Assembly (NCBI RefSeq): GCF_014647135.1
Contig: NZ_BMOP01000001.1
Coordinates: 124,001 to 188,000 of the forward strand
Reading direction: 5' to 3'
DNA from: Shewanella xiamenensis
Lineage (GTDB): Bacteria; Pseudomonadota; Gammaproteobacteria; Enterobacterales; Shewanellaceae
DNA: 64,000 nt
Position numbers and translations under genes: made by a program. The notes beneath the pieces were generated by a model that was given only the letters and a program-made list of their open reading frames with translations, ran no database searches and was not told the origin of the DNA. Below are positions 44,441-54,948 of the stretch, piece by piece (within the stretch, counting starts at the first letter, position 1; each line of letters begins with the position of its first letter).

Positions 44441-45220
44441 ATGGACTTACACGCACTATTGACATTGTCATTGGGGGATAAACCCTTCGCCAATCCTCGG
44501 CGGATAGCTTTGCTACGCCAAGTGGCTAATACTGGGTCTATCAGCCAGGGCGCTAAGTTGGCGGGGATCAGCTATAAGGCCGCGTGGGATGCAATAAACG
44601 AGATGAACACCACTATGCCCGAGCCCGTCGTCAGCAGCGAAAAGGGTGGTAAGGGCGGTGGTGGCGCCAAACTGACCGAGTTTGGTGAGCGTTTACTTAA
44701 GGTGTATTCCATCACCTCGCAGGTGCAGGAAATGGCCCTGTCAGCGTTGCTGGATGATTCGGTCGATATGCACAGTTTGTTGGATGTGATGGCGCATTTC
44801 TCCCTTAAAACCAGTGCCCGCAACCAGTTAACGGGGCGTATCCACAGCATTGAGTCACTCGGTTTGAATGACAGCCTGAAGGTGACATTGGCGGGGGGGC
44901 AACAGATCCAAATCTCAGTGACCCATGCCAGTTTTGAGCGTCTGCAGTTAGCCTTGGACCAATCGATTTTATTGTTGTTTAAGGCACCCGCAGTGACGGC
45001 CAGTCGTTATGCCTGCCAGAGCATTGGGCAAAACTGCGTCAGTGGGCACTTACTGAGTGTGACTGAACTTGCCGATAAGGCTGAACTAGCCATAGAAATT
45101 GGCGGTAAAGAGATTATCTATTCGGTGATGCCATTGGCCGATATTCAAACGCTCAAAGTAGGCGAGCCATGCTTTGCCTGTTTTGATGCCACGCAAGTGA
45201 TTGTTGCCAGTATGAATTAA
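44441..45220 (+). CDS. modE: Molybdate-responsive regulator ModE
   Basis: 259 residues: LysR-like winged helix (residues 1-110, with TGSISQGAKLAGISYKAAWD) and two MOP domains (about 122-185 and 190-255) that bind molybdate. It is full length like E. coli ModE. Divergent to modABC, whose promoter carries a perfect Mo-box. Confidence 0.95.
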   Translation: MDLHALLTLSLGDKPFANPRRIALLRQVANTGSISQGAKLAGISYKAAWDAINEMNTTMPEPVVSSEKGGKGGGGAKLTEFGERLLKVYSITSQVQEMALSALLDDSVDMHSLLDVMAHFSLKTSARNQLTGRIHSIESLGLNDSLKVTLAGGQQIQISVTHASFERLQLALDQSILLLFKAPAVTASRYACQSIGQNCVSGHLLSVTELADKAELAIEIGGKEIIYSVMPLADIQTLKVGEPCFACFDATQVIVASMN

Positions 45221-45237
45221 AGCATGCAGCAAGGATG

Positions 45238-46419
45238 CTAGGCATCCCGTGGCAGGCCTTTTTGAATGACCCGAACCAGTCGTTCGGTTTTTCGGTTATT
45301 GGCTTGTGAGCCGCCCGCATGTTGCCGCGCTAGGGCCCAATCGATATGTTCTTTCACCATATCATCGATATCCGCTTGGGCTTTACGTTGCTCGAGGGCG
45401 GCAATGATTTGTGGCGAACTCGGCGCATTGCCGAGTGCTACGGCGATATTGCGTAGCCAGCGCTGATGACCAATACGGCGAATAGCGCTGCCTTCGGTCT
45501 GTTTGAGAAACTCGGCTTCGCTCCAAGCGAATAAGGTAAGCAGTTCTGGCTGCTTGAGCTTAGGCCGAATATGGAAATCACTCTCCAGGGTCAGTGGTGC
45601 TTCGCGATTGACCGGGCACACCAACTGACAATCATCACAACCGTAAATGCGATTGCCCATCAAAGGGCGAAACTCTTCTGGAATGGCACCCTGCAATTCG
45701 ATTGTTAGATAAGAAATACAGCGCCGAGCATCCACGGTATAAGGCTCAACAATGGCGCCTGTCGGGCAGGAGGTGATGCAGGCCACGCAGGTGTGGCAGT
45801 CTTCTTGAATCGGAATGTCTACGGGTAAGGGCAGGTTGATCAGCAATTCTCCGAGGAAGAACCAGCTACCGGCATCGTGATTAAGGATAAGTGAGTGCTT
45901 ACCTGTCCAACCTATGCCAGCTTTTTCGGCGAGTGGACGTTCCAGCACAGGGGCAGAATCGACAAAGGGCCTAAAGTCGGCGGCATCAAACCCCAAGGCG
46001 ACAAGCTCGCTACTGATTTGATCGCCCAGCTTTTTTAAGCGGGCACGGATGAGTTTGTGGTAATCCCTGCCGCCCGCATAACGCGAGATATAGCCCATAT
46101 TCGGTGAAGCTAAGTTAGTGGCAAAGCCCGCCTCCGGTGGCAAATAATCCATCCGTGCTGAAATCACTCGAACTGTGCCTGGATGCAATTCATGGGGGCG
46201 AGCGCGCATCATGCCATGGGTAGCCATGTAGGCCATTTCTCCGTGATATCCTTTATCTAACCACGCTTCCAACTTAGCTTCTTCCGCGGTTAAATCGGTG
46301 TCACAAATCCCTATTTGGGCAAAACCGAGCGCCTTTCCCCAGTTCTTGATTTGCATGGCAAGACGACTAAGTGTTGCTGCGTCGGGAATATTGGCGGGAG
46401 AGGTTGCTGTGGTTGACAT
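45238..46419 (-). CDS. queG: Epoxyqueuosine reductase
   Basis: Cobalamin- and iron-sulfur-dependent enzyme for the last step of queuosine synthesis in tRNA. 393 residues; two [4Fe-4S] clusters are served by CHTCVACITSCPTGAI and GCDDCQLVCPVN, and the catalytic region FRPFVDSAPVLERPLAEKAG is present. A HEAT-like tail follows. It ends 17 bases from the convergent modE. Confidence 0.95.
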   Translation of the reverse strand: MSTTATSPANIPDAATLSRLAMQIKNWGKALGFAQIGICDTDLTAEEAKLEAWLDKGYHGEMAYMATHGMMRARPHELHPGTVRVISARMDYLPPEAGFATNLASPNMGYISRYAGGRDYHKLIRARLKKLGDQISSELVALGFDAADFRPFVDSAPVLERPLAEKAGIGWTGKHSLILNHDAGSWFFLGELLINLPLPVDIPIQEDCHTCVACITSCPTGAIVEPYTVDARRCISYLTIELQGAIPEEFRPLMGNRIYGCDDCQLVCPVNREAPLTLESDFHIRPKLKQPELLTLFAWSEAEFLKQTEGSAIRRIGHQRWLRNIAVALGNAPSSPQIIAALEQRKAQADIDDMVKEHIDWALARQHAGGSQANNRKTERLVRVIQKGLPRDA

Positions 46420-46581
46420 GGAAGCTGCGTTGAACTTAATAAGATGGCTCTATGATAGCAGTTTTAAGCCGCTACGGACGAGTTTAGTGTTTCGGGGATT
46501 TAAGCCAAACAGCAATTGTTACTTTCTTCTGTGCGTAAATTAGATCTATGATTAAGATTAACCTCCCCTTCGGCCTTGCCT

Positions 46582-47391
46582 ATGTTATCCGCCATTTCCA
46601 AGTACTGCTATCGATTGTTATTAGGTGTGAGCTTAGGTTATTCAGGGCTAAGCTTTGCGGTAGCCGCTCCAGTGCGTTTAGTCACAGAAGCTTGGCCGCC
46701 TATGAGTTTTGAGCAAGATGGTGTACCCACTGGTTTTGGGGTGGAACTGGTGAATATGCTGCAAGCTCGCCTTGGACAGCAAGAAAAAATTGAAGTATTG
46801 CCTTGGGCGCGGGCGTATTCGATCGCGAGTACAACGGCAAATGTGCTGCTGTTTGCGACATCTATTAGCGATGAGCGGGAAGCCAATTTTGATTTTATTG
46901 GCCCCATCGCGACTAGCAACATTACTCTTTACACCAGAGCGGACGATCCTATCAGCATCAATCACTTGTTAGATGTGAATACGGCGGGAATCGTTGGTGT
47001 GTATCGAGAGTCTGTGGGGGCACAACTGTTGCAACAGCAGGGAGTTAATGCCCTCTTAGTGGCAAGTTTTCCACAGCAATCGGCTAAACAGCTGTTGTTT
47101 TCGCGGATACGATTCTGGTGTCAGGCTGATCTGGCGGTAAAGCATATACTTGAAGATGTTGGGGCGAAGGAGTCGGCTATTAAACCTGTTTATATTATCG
47201 CTGAAATCCATCTTTATCTTGCTTTCTCGAAGGGGACACCTGCCGAGACTGTGCAGCGTTGGCAAGTTGAGTTAGAAAAGCTAAAAGAGTCAGGGGAGTT
47301 TGCAAAGGTCTATCAAAAATGGTTTGGCGCACTGCAGCCCCCCCTCGACAATCAGATTTTTTGGCGTAAAAATAATTCAGCTAGCAGGTAA
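46582..47391 (+). CDS. Periplasmic solute-binding protein (amino-acid type)
   Basis: 269 residues from the ATG at 46582 (a TTG two codons earlier is possible). Signal peptide core LLLGVSLGYSGLSFAVAA. Binding-protein family 3 pattern: VTEAWPPMSFEQDGVPTGFG, ATSISDEREANFDFIGP. No permease or ATPase gene adjoins it, so it may serve a sensor or a transporter elsewhere. It overlaps the convergent GGDEF gene by 11 bases. Confidence 0.85.
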   Translation: MLSAISKYCYRLLLGVSLGYSGLSFAVAAPVRLVTEAWPPMSFEQDGVPTGFGVELVNMLQARLGQQEKIEVLPWARAYSIASTTANVLLFATSISDEREANFDFIGPIATSNITLYTRADDPISINHLLDVNTAGIVGVYRESVGAQLLQQQGVNALLVASFPQQSAKQLLFSRIRFWCQADLAVKHILEDVGAKESAIKPVYIIAEIHLYLAFSKGTPAETVQRWQVELEKLKESGEFAKVYQKWFGALQPPLDNQIFWRKNNSASR

Positions 47392-49279
47392 GTTCTGCAG
47401 CTTTAACACAGTTTCTTCCGGCATTTTTGGCTTCGTACAGCGCGCTATCTGCCCGTTTCAGTAAACGGGCAAAGCTTTCATCTTGAGGCTTTGTCTCTGG
47501 ACATAAGGTGGCAACTCCTGCACTGACGGTCAGTTTTAACTCTTCCGGTAAATTAATGGTGCCGTAACGGCTGATTAAGCTTTGTAATTCATGGGCCAGC
47601 TCCCAAACGCGTTCAGCGCTGGTATTGGGTAATAAGATCAAAAACTCCTCACCGCCGATCCTGCCGACTTGATTGCGGTCCGCGGCAAATTCTTTGCAGG
47701 CCTGGGCTATGGTTAAAAGTGCTTGGTCGCCAATTTCGTGGCCGAAGTTATCGTTGATTTTTTTAAAATGATCGGCATCGAAGATGATGATCGAAAAAGG
47801 CATTTGCTGTTTAATCGCTTGCTGAAAATACTGTTCTGCTTGGGCATATATATGCCTGCGATTAGGCAATTGGGTGAGATAATCGGTTAAGGCGATGGTT
47901 TGTAGTTGGCGGTTTCTGTGCACTTGCTTATAGGCAAATAGCGACACTATGCCCAAAATACAGCCCGTCAACAGCAGAATGATAAGCTGTAGTGACTTAT
48001 TTTTTTCGAGCAAGGCTAATTCTTGCTCTTTTAATTTTTGGTTATCAATCAATCGCTTGTTTTCAGATTCGATCCTACTGGTATCAAATTTTACTTTTAA
48101 TTCCGTTGTCTGGTGAGCCGTGGAGTTGTTATCAACTTTCTTCGTTAGATCAACAAATTGCTGCAGAGTATAGTAGGCTTGCTGTAAGTCCCCCATCGCA
48201 GCATAGATATCACTCTTGAGTTGTAACAGTTGAACAAGACCACGGTCATTATGCATGGTCCGAAAAGCATTTTCGGCTGAGGCTAGTTCAGTTAGCGCCT
48301 CTGGGTAAAGAGCTTGTTGAAAAAGGATTTTTGCCATAAACAGCTTCATAAAACTATAAGCTCCGGGCTCTTTCTCTGTAATGTCGAGTGCAGCCTCCTT
48401 TAAATAGTTTTCCGCTTCCTGTAACCGGTTTAATTGAATAAGACTGTAGGCAATATTCGTTGCATTTATTGCAGCCACAAGCTTGTACTTGTGATCTTTA
48501 AAATATTGGTAACTAAAGCGAAAGTTCTCTATTGCTTGCTCATGCTCCCCTATTTCATCTAGGGCGAGTCCAATATCTGAAGTTACACCAGCAACTTGAT
48601 CCATATTGCCATTTTTTAAATATAACTCTTTGAGTTTTTGATAGTATTTTATTGCGCTTTCAGGGTCGCCATAGCGTCTAAAGCTGGTGGCAATATCGGT
48701 CAAGTTTATATTGGCCCAGCCTGTGAGATTTAATGATTCATAAAGCCCTTGGGCGGTGACAAGATCGTCTAATGCCTCTGAAAAGTCACCAATATAGGAG
48801 TGTAGTGCTCCACGAAGACTGCGGGCATCGGCAATGAGTTTTATATCTTCATGCGCGTATGCGCTTTTCACGCCTTTATTATAACCTTCCATAGCTCCGC
48901 TAATATCACCACTTAGCTGTAAAAACCAAGCATGGCAAAGGGTTATATCGGTAATAAAATGGGCCGAAGCGGTAGATGGAATATGTGAGAGCATTTGCTC
49001 GGCATAATTAAGCGCGTTAGTTATTTGGCCTTCATCATCTGAAGGTTGGCTCCAGCACTTGATTTGGTTCAGTTTTTCAATACGTTCTATATCATCACTT
49101 GAGATGTACTGCTCTAGTAAAGCAATATTTTTCTCGATGGCTTCACGGGACATTGTCTCGCCGCTATCAAATAATTTGAATATTTGTTCGACCTGTGGCG
49201 GCTCTTCAGCTAAAGCTAGGTATGCTTGCCCAGTGAAGAGGAGTAGTGCTATGGCAAAGAATCGTCGGCAATATCGCAA
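47381..49279 (-). CDS. TPR-GGDEF diguanylate cyclase
   Basis: 632 residues: signal peptide (1-24), periplasmic tetratricopeptide repeats (about 60-380), transmembrane helix (LQLIILLLTGCILGIVSLFA, about 432-451), and cytoplasmic GGDEF domain. The active site is GRIGGEEFLILLP, competent for c-di-GMP synthesis. The inhibitory RxxD site is absent (Ala and Asn at those places), so feedback inhibition is unlikely. Periplasmic repeats suggest it senses a protein or envelope signal. Confidence 0.9.
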   Translation of the reverse strand: MRYCRRFFAIALLLFTGQAYLALAEEPPQVEQIFKLFDSGETMSREAIEKNIALLEQYISSDDIERIEKLNQIKCWSQPSDDEGQITNALNYAEQMLSHIPSTASAHFITDITLCHAWFLQLSGDISGAMEGYNKGVKSAYAHEDIKLIADARSLRGALHSYIGDFSEALDDLVTAQGLYESLNLTGWANINLTDIATSFRRYGDPESAIKYYQKLKELYLKNGNMDQVAGVTSDIGLALDEIGEHEQAIENFRFSYQYFKDHKYKLVAAINATNIAYSLIQLNRLQEAENYLKEAALDITEKEPGAYSFMKLFMAKILFQQALYPEALTELASAENAFRTMHNDRGLVQLLQLKSDIYAAMGDLQQAYYTLQQFVDLTKKVDNNSTAHQTTELKVKFDTSRIESENKRLIDNQKLKEQELALLEKNKSLQLIILLLTGCILGIVSLFAYKQVHRNRQLQTIALTDYLTQLPNRRHIYAQAEQYFQQAIKQQMPFSIIIFDADHFKKINDNFGHEIGDQALLTIAQACKEFAADRNQVGRIGGEEFLILLPNTSAERVWELAHELQSLISRYGTINLPEELKLTVSAGVATLCPETKPQDESFARLLKRADSALYEAKNAGRNCVKAAELTC

Positions 49280-49435
49280 GAGATAGATTTCCTGTTCACT
49301 TTGAAACAGATAGCTAACTATTATCCTAACATAAGTTTTTCACTAATTGTTTACATTGTGTATTGGCAATTTTTGCATTCATTCCGCTATCAAGGTATAA
49401 ACGTCGCCTTGGATCTCACCCAATAAGGAAAACCC

Positions 49436-49963
49436 TTGAAAAAATTACTCTGTGCCGCACTGTTACTGTTCACGGGAGCGAGTTGGGCAAACTCGGATGA
49501 TATCGAGACCTCGGGCGATGTGGTTCATTTACTCCTGCCGGCGACGGCTTTGGGCGCGACCCTATTCTATGAAGAGGGTAATGAAGGCTCATGGCAATTA
49601 CTTAAAGCAGCAGTCTCGAGCCGAGTCATAGTCGAAGGGCTTAAGCTGGGTGTCAATAAGGATAGACCCGATGGCAGTAGTGATGATTCTTTCCCATCCG
49701 GACACACCTCGGATAGTTTTATGGCAGCCACGTTTATTCAGCAGCGTTATGGCTGGCAATATGGTCTGCCGGCGTATCTTGCTGCGACTTATGTGGGTTA
49801 TACCCGAGTCGAGAGCGATAAGCACTATTTAGAAGATGTCCTCGCCGGCGCTGCGATTGGTGCACTGGCGGGTTGGTATTTTACTGAGCCCTATAAAGGG
49901 ATCACAGTGACACCGTTAGCCCATAATGGGGTTTATGGTTTATATATTAGCGGTCAATTTTAA
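49436..49963 (+). CDS. Secreted PAP2-family phosphatase
   Basis: 175 residues beginning with TTG; AAGGA lies 5 bases upstream and a signal peptide (KKLLCAALLLFTGASWA) starts there, so TTG is favoured. Phosphatase motifs: KDRPDGSSDD, FPSGHTSDS and TRVESDKHYLEDVLAG, containing the catalytic His and Asp. Soluble and periplasmic rather than multi-pass membrane. Substrate, perhaps a lipid phosphate, is unknown. Confidence 0.88.
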   Translation: MKKLLCAALLLFTGASWANSDDIETSGDVVHLLLPATALGATLFYEEGNEGSWQLLKAAVSSRVIVEGLKLGVNKDRPDGSSDDSFPSGHTSDSFMAATFIQQRYGWQYGLPAYLAATYVGYTRVESDKHYLEDVLAGAAIGALAGWYFTEPYKGITVTPLAHNGVYGLYISGQF

Positions 49964-49986
49964 GTTGTTTATAAAAGAGAGTCATT

Positions 49987-50421
49987 ATGGCTGAAGTATC
50001 AGTTGAGTATCGCGAAACTGCCGAGCGCATTTCTTACAATGTTGCCAATAAAGTGTTACCTATGGCGAAATTGCCCGAGAGCCTATTAGCGGCCTATCAA
50101 GGTTTATGTGCCGAGCTGTTAGAAGACAGAGAAACTAAATTTAGCCAAGCGTGGGATGCGTTACCCGCCAGTGCGCGTAATTTAATGCCACAGGCTGAAT
50201 TCCATGGTTTTTATATCGCTAATGCTTGGTTGCAACTCAGCCGTGTTGCACAGGAGATTTCTGAGCAGGCGGATACGGACGAAGCGATTAACGAGAAGGA
50301 ATACAACGGGATATTTACCCGTTTGGCCGATGAGTCGCTCAAAGAAAGCCTGCGTAAGTTGAAAAAGGCCCGCACCGATCGCTCTATGCTCAATAGCTTT
50401 AAACAGGTGATGGCGCCTTAA
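49987..50421 (+). CDS. Conserved hypothetical (possibly DUF3069)
   Basis: 144 residues, helical, no signal peptide or motif. From memory it resembles DUF3069 of Shewanella/Vibrio. AAGAGAG precedes the ATG. Probably co-transcribed with the phosphatase 24 bases upstream; terminator follows. Confidence 0.65.
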   Translation: MAEVSVEYRETAERISYNVANKVLPMAKLPESLLAAYQGLCAELLEDRETKFSQAWDALPASARNLMPQAEFHGFYIANAWLQLSRVAQEISEQADTDEAINEKEYNGIFTRLADESLKESLRKLKKARTDRSMLNSFKQVMAP

Positions 50422-50440
50422 GCTGTGAGTTTTACCCAAT

Positions 50441-50468
50441 AAAAAGCCCGTCGATTGACGGGCTTTTT
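50441..50468. terminator. Bidirectional terminator between DUF3069 gene and maeA
   Basis: AAAAAGCCCGTC, GATT loop, GACGGGCTTTTT: perfect 12-bp stem serving two convergent genes. Confidence 0.93.
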
Positions 50469-50487
50469 ATTGGAATAATGTCTGAAA

Positions 50488-52176
50488 TTAGAAAGAAGTA
50501 CGCTTATAACGGCGGTACTCTGGCTTCCAGAAATTATCTTCGATAGATTGCATCAGCAGCTCATCACTCGCAGGCAAGGATAGTCCTTGTTCAATCGCTA
50601 CTTTACCGACGGCGAAGGCAATATGCTTACTCACTGAGTGAATATCTTCCAGCTTTGGCAGGAGTGGCCCTGAGCCATTAATGGCTAACGGTGAGCATTC
50701 GGCGAGCGCGCGGCTCGATGCCATTAACATCGCATCGGAGACATGGCGGGCACCCGAGGCGAGTACACCTAAACCAATGCCTGGGAAGATAAAGCTGTTG
50801 TTACATTGCGCGATTTCATAGGTCTCGCCATCAACAACCACAGGTTCGAACGGGCTACCCGTTGCCACTAAGGCTTGGCCAGACGTCCAGTGCAGAATGT
50901 CTTTTGGCGTCGCTTCAACACGGCTGGTGGGGTTTGACAGTGGGAAGATAATTGGGCGTTCGCAGTGGCTATGCATGGCACGAACAATTTCTTCGGTAAA
51001 CAAACCCGGTGCGCCCGATACGCCAATCAGTACCGTTGGCTTAGCGTTATTGACCACATCGAGCAGTGAAATATTGTCGCTGAAGTTATTCCAGTTGCTG
51101 ATATCGGCACATTTTTGAGCCAATTTTTGTTGGAATGGCAACAGGTTCGGCATGTTGTCGAGCAGCAGACCCCAACGGTCAACCATGCAGACTTGGCTGC
51201 GGGCTTGCTCGTCGCTGATCCCTTCAGACACCATTTGCGCAACGATGGCTTCGGCAATACCGCAGCCCGCGCTACCCGCACCTAAGAAGGCAACTCGTTG
51301 TTTGTTAAGTTCAGTGCCCGCGGCTTTACAGGCGGCGAGTAATGAACCCACAGTCACAGCGGCGGTGCCTTGAATGTCATCGTTAAAACAGCAGTAGCGA
51401 TCCTTATAACGCTCAAGGATTGGCATCGCATTCTTTTGGGCAAAATCTTCGAATTGGATCAGTGTATCTGGCCAACGTACATGCACGGCTTGCATAAAGG
51501 CTTCGATAAACTCGGCATACTCTTCGCCGCCAATACGTGGATGGCGCCAACCCATGTACATCGGATCTTCCAGCAACTGTGGATTATCGGTACCTACGTC
51601 TAAGGTAATGGGTAGTGTGTATGCGGGGCTGATCCCACCACAGCTGGTGTACAGTGACAATTTACCAATCGGGATCCCCATGCCACCAATACCTTGGTCG
51701 CCTAAGCCTAAGATGCGCTCACCGTCGGTCACAACGATGATTTTTACTTTTTGGCGAGTTGAGTTATTGAGGATGTCGTCAATTCTGTCTTTGTTTGGGT
51801 AGGAGATGAACAGACCACGGTTACGGCGATAGTTTTTCGAGAAGCGCTCACAGGCCAAACCTACCGTTGGGGTGTAGATAATTGGCATCATTTCGCTGAT
51901 ATGATTTTGCACTAAACGATAAAACAGGGTTTCGTTGGTGTCTTGAATGTTGCGCAGATAAATGTGCTTATCGAGATCGTTATTGAAACTTCTGAACTGA
52001 TCGTAGGCGCGCGATGCTTGTTCTTCAATAGTTTCAATGGCATAGGGTACTAAGCCTTCGAGGTTAAAGAAAATACGCTCTTCTTCAGAAAATGCACTGC
52101 CCTTGTTAATCAATGGCGCTTCAAGAATGGCAGGTCCTGCAAACGGAAGATAGAGGGGGCGTTTATTATCGTCCAT
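50488..52176 (-). CDS. maeA: NAD-dependent malic enzyme
   Basis: Decarboxylates malate to pyruvate with NAD reduction (SfcA type). 562 residues with [27 protein letters not shown] and the Rossmann motif [13 protein letters not shown], all as in E. coli MaeA. Monocistronic between two terminators. Confidence 0.95.
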   Translation of the reverse strand: MDDNKRPLYLPFAGPAILEAPLINKGSAFSEEERIFFNLEGLVPYAIETIEEQASRAYDQFRSFNNDLDKHIYLRNIQDTNETLFYRLVQNHISEMMPIIYTPTVGLACERFSKNYRRNRGLFISYPNKDRIDDILNNSTRQKVKIIVVTDGERILGLGDQGIGGMGIPIGKLSLYTSCGGISPAYTLPITLDVGTDNPQLLEDPMYMGWRHPRIGGEEYAEFIEAFMQAVHVRWPDTLIQFEDFAQKNAMPILERYKDRYCCFNDDIQGTAAVTVGSLLAACKAAGTELNKQRVAFLGAGSAGCGIAEAIVAQMVSEGISDEQARSQVCMVDRWGLLLDNMPNLLPFQQKLAQKCADISNWNNFSDNISLLDVVNNAKPTVLIGVSGAPGLFTEEIVRAMHSHCERPIIFPLSNPTSRVEATPKDILHWTSGQALVATGSPFEPVVVDGETYEIAQCNNSFIFPGIGLGVLASGARHVSDAMLMASSRALAECSPLAINGSGPLLPKLEDIHSVSKHIAFAVGKVAIEQGLSLPASDELLMQSIEDNFWKPEYRRYKRTSF

Positions 52177-52396
52177 GGGTAACCTTTGAGTTATTGTTTA
52201 AGTGGTTCGGTACGTGCTTGAGACGTGCTATAGGTCACGTAAGGTTATCACGAAATGTGATCTTTGTTGCCTGTGTCGTGCGCTATTTGTGGCTTTTTTT
52301 GCAGCACAGGCAATTCTTACTGTTTAAAACAGAGTTCTGTTAATTGATTGTAAATACATCTGCCAAGCGAAAGCTTGTTTAACGGCGAGATAAAAA

Positions 52397-52424
52397 CAAA
52401 AACGCAGCCAAGGCTGCGTTTGTT
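52397..52424. terminator. Bidirectional terminator after the DUF1456 gene
   Basis: AACGCAGCC, AA, GGCTGCGTT with A- and T-runs on both sides; 20 bases beyond the stop of the minus-strand gene at 52444. Confidence 0.85.
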
Positions 52425-52443
52425 ATTTTAAGCGGAAGAAACA

Positions 52444-52908
52444 TTAGACTCCGCGGTATTTTAGCGATAAGCCACGGATAAAGTTGCGCAGGATCTGATC
52501 GCCACAGGCTTTGAAGTTTTTATGGTCCGGGTTGCGGAACAGGGCACTTAATTCAGATTTAGACATTTGCACTTCGGCGAGCGCTAGGGTGGCCACAATA
52601 TCTTCCTCACGCATTTCGAGGGCAACACGTAATTTTTTGAAGATTAAGTTATTGTTTAATTTTGATACTGGTTTAGGAATTTCAGCACCTTCACGTAGAC
52701 CACGCTTTTCGATGATTAGACCATCTAAAAACTGACATAGGGTGGTATCGTTACAGGCTTTATAACCTTCTTCCTCTTCTTTGCGCAGTAAGTTAATTAT
52801 CTCTTCGGTGGAGACTTCTCTACCCACTTTGGCAAAAATCTTAATCATTTTGGCGTTGCTAAAATCGAATACGAAGCGCAAACGGCGCAAAATATCATTG
52901 TTTATCAT
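52444..52908 (-). CDS. yehS: DUF1456 protein (YehS-like)
   Basis: Two DUF1456 repeats in 154 residues: INNDILRRLRFVFDFSN (about 2-70) and NNLIFKKLRVALEMREED (about 85-150), each with a LxKEExEG- or FRNPDH-like end. E. coli YehS has the same form, function unknown. The start at 52908 fits the family start (MxNNDILRR); 52914 and an extended frame to 52965 are alternatives. Confidence 0.85.
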   Translation of the reverse strand: MINNDILRRLRFVFDFSNAKMIKIFAKVGREVSTEEIINLLRKEEEEGYKACNDTTLCQFLDGLIIEKRGLREGAEIPKPVSKLNNNLIFKKLRVALEMREEDIVATLALAEVQMSKSELSALFRNPDHKNFKACGDQILRNFIRGLSLKYRGV

Positions 52909-53038
52909 GGTCATCTCTAGGCGCGGCTGCGCAGTCTGGTTTAAGAGCAGATAGTATATACCCAAACAACCTGAAGATGCAGGATTCAGCGGTATTTGTG
53001 GTGTTAATCATTAATATCACGCTAGCGTTGAACACCTG

Positions 53039-54322
53039 CTAGGCCTTTACCCAGTACCAGTAAATAAAAAGTACGGCAAAAATAAGTAAATAACTTAAGC
53101 CTATCCAAGAGAGGCATTTCATTTTTGTGCCGTAGCGGTCAGCTTCTGGGAGTTGGCTGCTGGTCATTAGACGATAATTTAACCATGCAAAGACCACTGT
53201 GGTCATAAAGGCCAAGATCATCACAAACTCCAGTAATGGCAGCAGTGCGCCCTTAAAAAACAGGATTAATAACAATCCTAACGCACTGACACTGAGCATG
53301 ATACCTGTCAGGCGTTTATCCGACTGGACTTCGGTGACTGTTGCGCGAATGAGTAGTTGCCAGCCCATGTTTAGGGTCCGGCTATAGCCATCGATGACGG
53401 TGACAGTGGTGCTGAAAATACATAAAAATGCCACTATGCCAATTAAATAGCGGCTTTCACCGCCCATGACTTGGCTATATAAGTTGATTAACTGGTTTGC
53501 AAATTGGGCACCCGATTCAGAAAAATGTTCGCCGCTGCCATGCATTACCAGGGCGCCCAAGGCCAGAAAGACCACTGCCAGCAGGGCGGTGACGATATAG
53601 CCTAAGTTAAAATCGAGCAGAGCTTGTGATGGTGTTACCGGCGAAGTCTTTTGTTTTTCCAGCAACCACAAGGAATTCCATGCGCTGACTTCAATCGGCG
53701 CTGGCATCCAGCCCATCATGGCGACTAAAAATCCTACATGGACCCACTGCCAAGGTGAGGGGGATATAAACTGGCTTGCTAGCGGTTTCATATGATCAAA
53801 TGCCAAGGCGACGGCGATTAATGTGGTGAGTGTCAGGGTAAACATGATGATCTTAGTTAGCCTGTCCAACAATGAATAGTGACCTAAAATCAATAACAAC
53901 AGTGAGCTTATTAGCACCAACAGCGCCAATACATCAATAGGTAATGGGATAAACTGGGTGAGCATAGCGGCAGTTAACATGCACACACCCGCAGTACTGG
54001 CGATAGAGGCTATCACATTGAGGCCTGTGAATAGCCATAGATAACCCCGACCTTGCTTAAGATATCCATGCAGTAAACTTTCGCCCGTGGCGGCGGTGTA
54101 ACGCGCACCTGCGGCAAAGAAGGGGTATTTCAGCAAATTTACGCCAAGAATGACCCAAGCCAATTGCCAACCAAATTCTGCGCCGGCGCGAGTGGATGAT
54201 ACTAAATGTGAAGCCCCAATCGCGGCGGCGGCCATCAACACTCCCGGTCCCATGGCTTTTATGCCAAGGGCGAGCTGTGCAGTCCAATTGATGGAGAGTG
54301 GTTTAACTTCAGAGTTGTCCAT
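53039..54322 (-). CDS. Nramp-related membrane transporter lacking the canonical metal site
   Basis: 427 residues, 11 predicted transmembrane helices, inner membrane. Overall pattern is Nramp (GPGVLMAAAAIGASHLVSST..., then AGAEFGWQLAWVI). But helix 1 has IGASH where metal-transporting Nramps have the DPGN motif, and helix 6 has WMPAPIEV where they have MPH. So the metal-coordinating Asp, Asn and His are missing and the substrate may not be Mn or Fe. Single gene; substrate unknown. Confidence 0.82.
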   Translation of the reverse strand: MDNSEVKPLSINWTAQLALGIKAMGPGVLMAAAAIGASHLVSSTRAGAEFGWQLAWVILGVNLLKYPFFAAGARYTAATGESLLHGYLKQGRGYLWLFTGLNVIASIASTAGVCMLTAAMLTQFIPLPIDVLALLVLISSLLLLILGHYSLLDRLTKIIMFTLTLTTLIAVALAFDHMKPLASQFISPSPWQWVHVGFLVAMMGWMPAPIEVSAWNSLWLLEKQKTSPVTPSQALLDFNLGYIVTALLAVVFLALGALVMHGSGEHFSESGAQFANQLINLYSQVMGGESRYLIGIVAFLCIFSTTVTVIDGYSRTLNMGWQLLIRATVTEVQSDKRLTGIMLSVSALGLLLILFFKGALLPLLEFVMILAFMTTVVFAWLNYRLMTSSQLPEADRYGTKMKCLSWIGLSYLLIFAVLFIYWYWVKA

Positions 54323-54405
54323 GGCGTGGTGCGTACTTCCTTATCGGTGAAAATTTATCTGTTTGATATTAATGCATACATTCTAAATTTGGATCGAATT
54401 AACTG

Positions 54406-54948
54406 TTAAGCATCGTGTTTGGATGCCAGTAAGCCTTCGATACGTTTTAAACTGGCGGTTATTTCGACAAGCTGGCCGAGTAGCGCATTATCGTTTGTAG
54501 CTGGTAATGCTTCAGATTGTGGATGCTTGTCACTCAAGCGCTCCTTCTGCTCCAAAATCTGTGCTCTAAAACTAGGGGCATCGACTATGCCCACTAGACT
54601 GATTAAGGCACCCGTTCCCGATTGTCCAGCAGTTTCGACTGTGAGTTTATGTAATCCCATTAGGCGCATTATGGGACCTTGGATTAAGGCGATATCGGTG
54701 ATTTTATCTAAGGGAACGGTATTTTCGGTGCGGGTTAATATGCCTCTACGCACAATAAGTTTTTTGCTGGTGAGACGCGCGCTCATATTGTTGATATAGC
54801 GACGCGTCCCCCATAAGCCAAGAGGAAACCAAAGCAATAACAAAGGTATACCTACAATGCTTAGGGTGAAGTAAGCGGCCCCAGCGAGTAACCAATACAT
54901 GCCTAAGTTGGCTTCAAATTCGGCTTCATGAATCGTTTGTTCTTGCAT
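54406..54948 (-). CDS. PH-domain (bPH2/DUF304) membrane protein
   Basis: 180 residues: two hydrophobic segments (about 18-45), then a bacterial PH domain with LTSKKLIVRRGILTRTENTV and PLDKITDIALIQGPIMRLMG, YdbS-like, and a charged coiled tail. Function of the family is poorly known. Confidence 0.82.
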   Translation of the reverse strand: MQEQTIHEAEFEANLGMYWLLAGAAYFTLSIVGIPLLLLWFPLGLWGTRRYINNMSARLTSKKLIVRRGILTRTENTVPLDKITDIALIQGPIMRLMGLHKLTVETAGQSGTGALISLVGIVDAPSFRAQILEQKERLSDKHPQSEALPATNDNALLGQLVEITASLKRIEGLLASKHDA

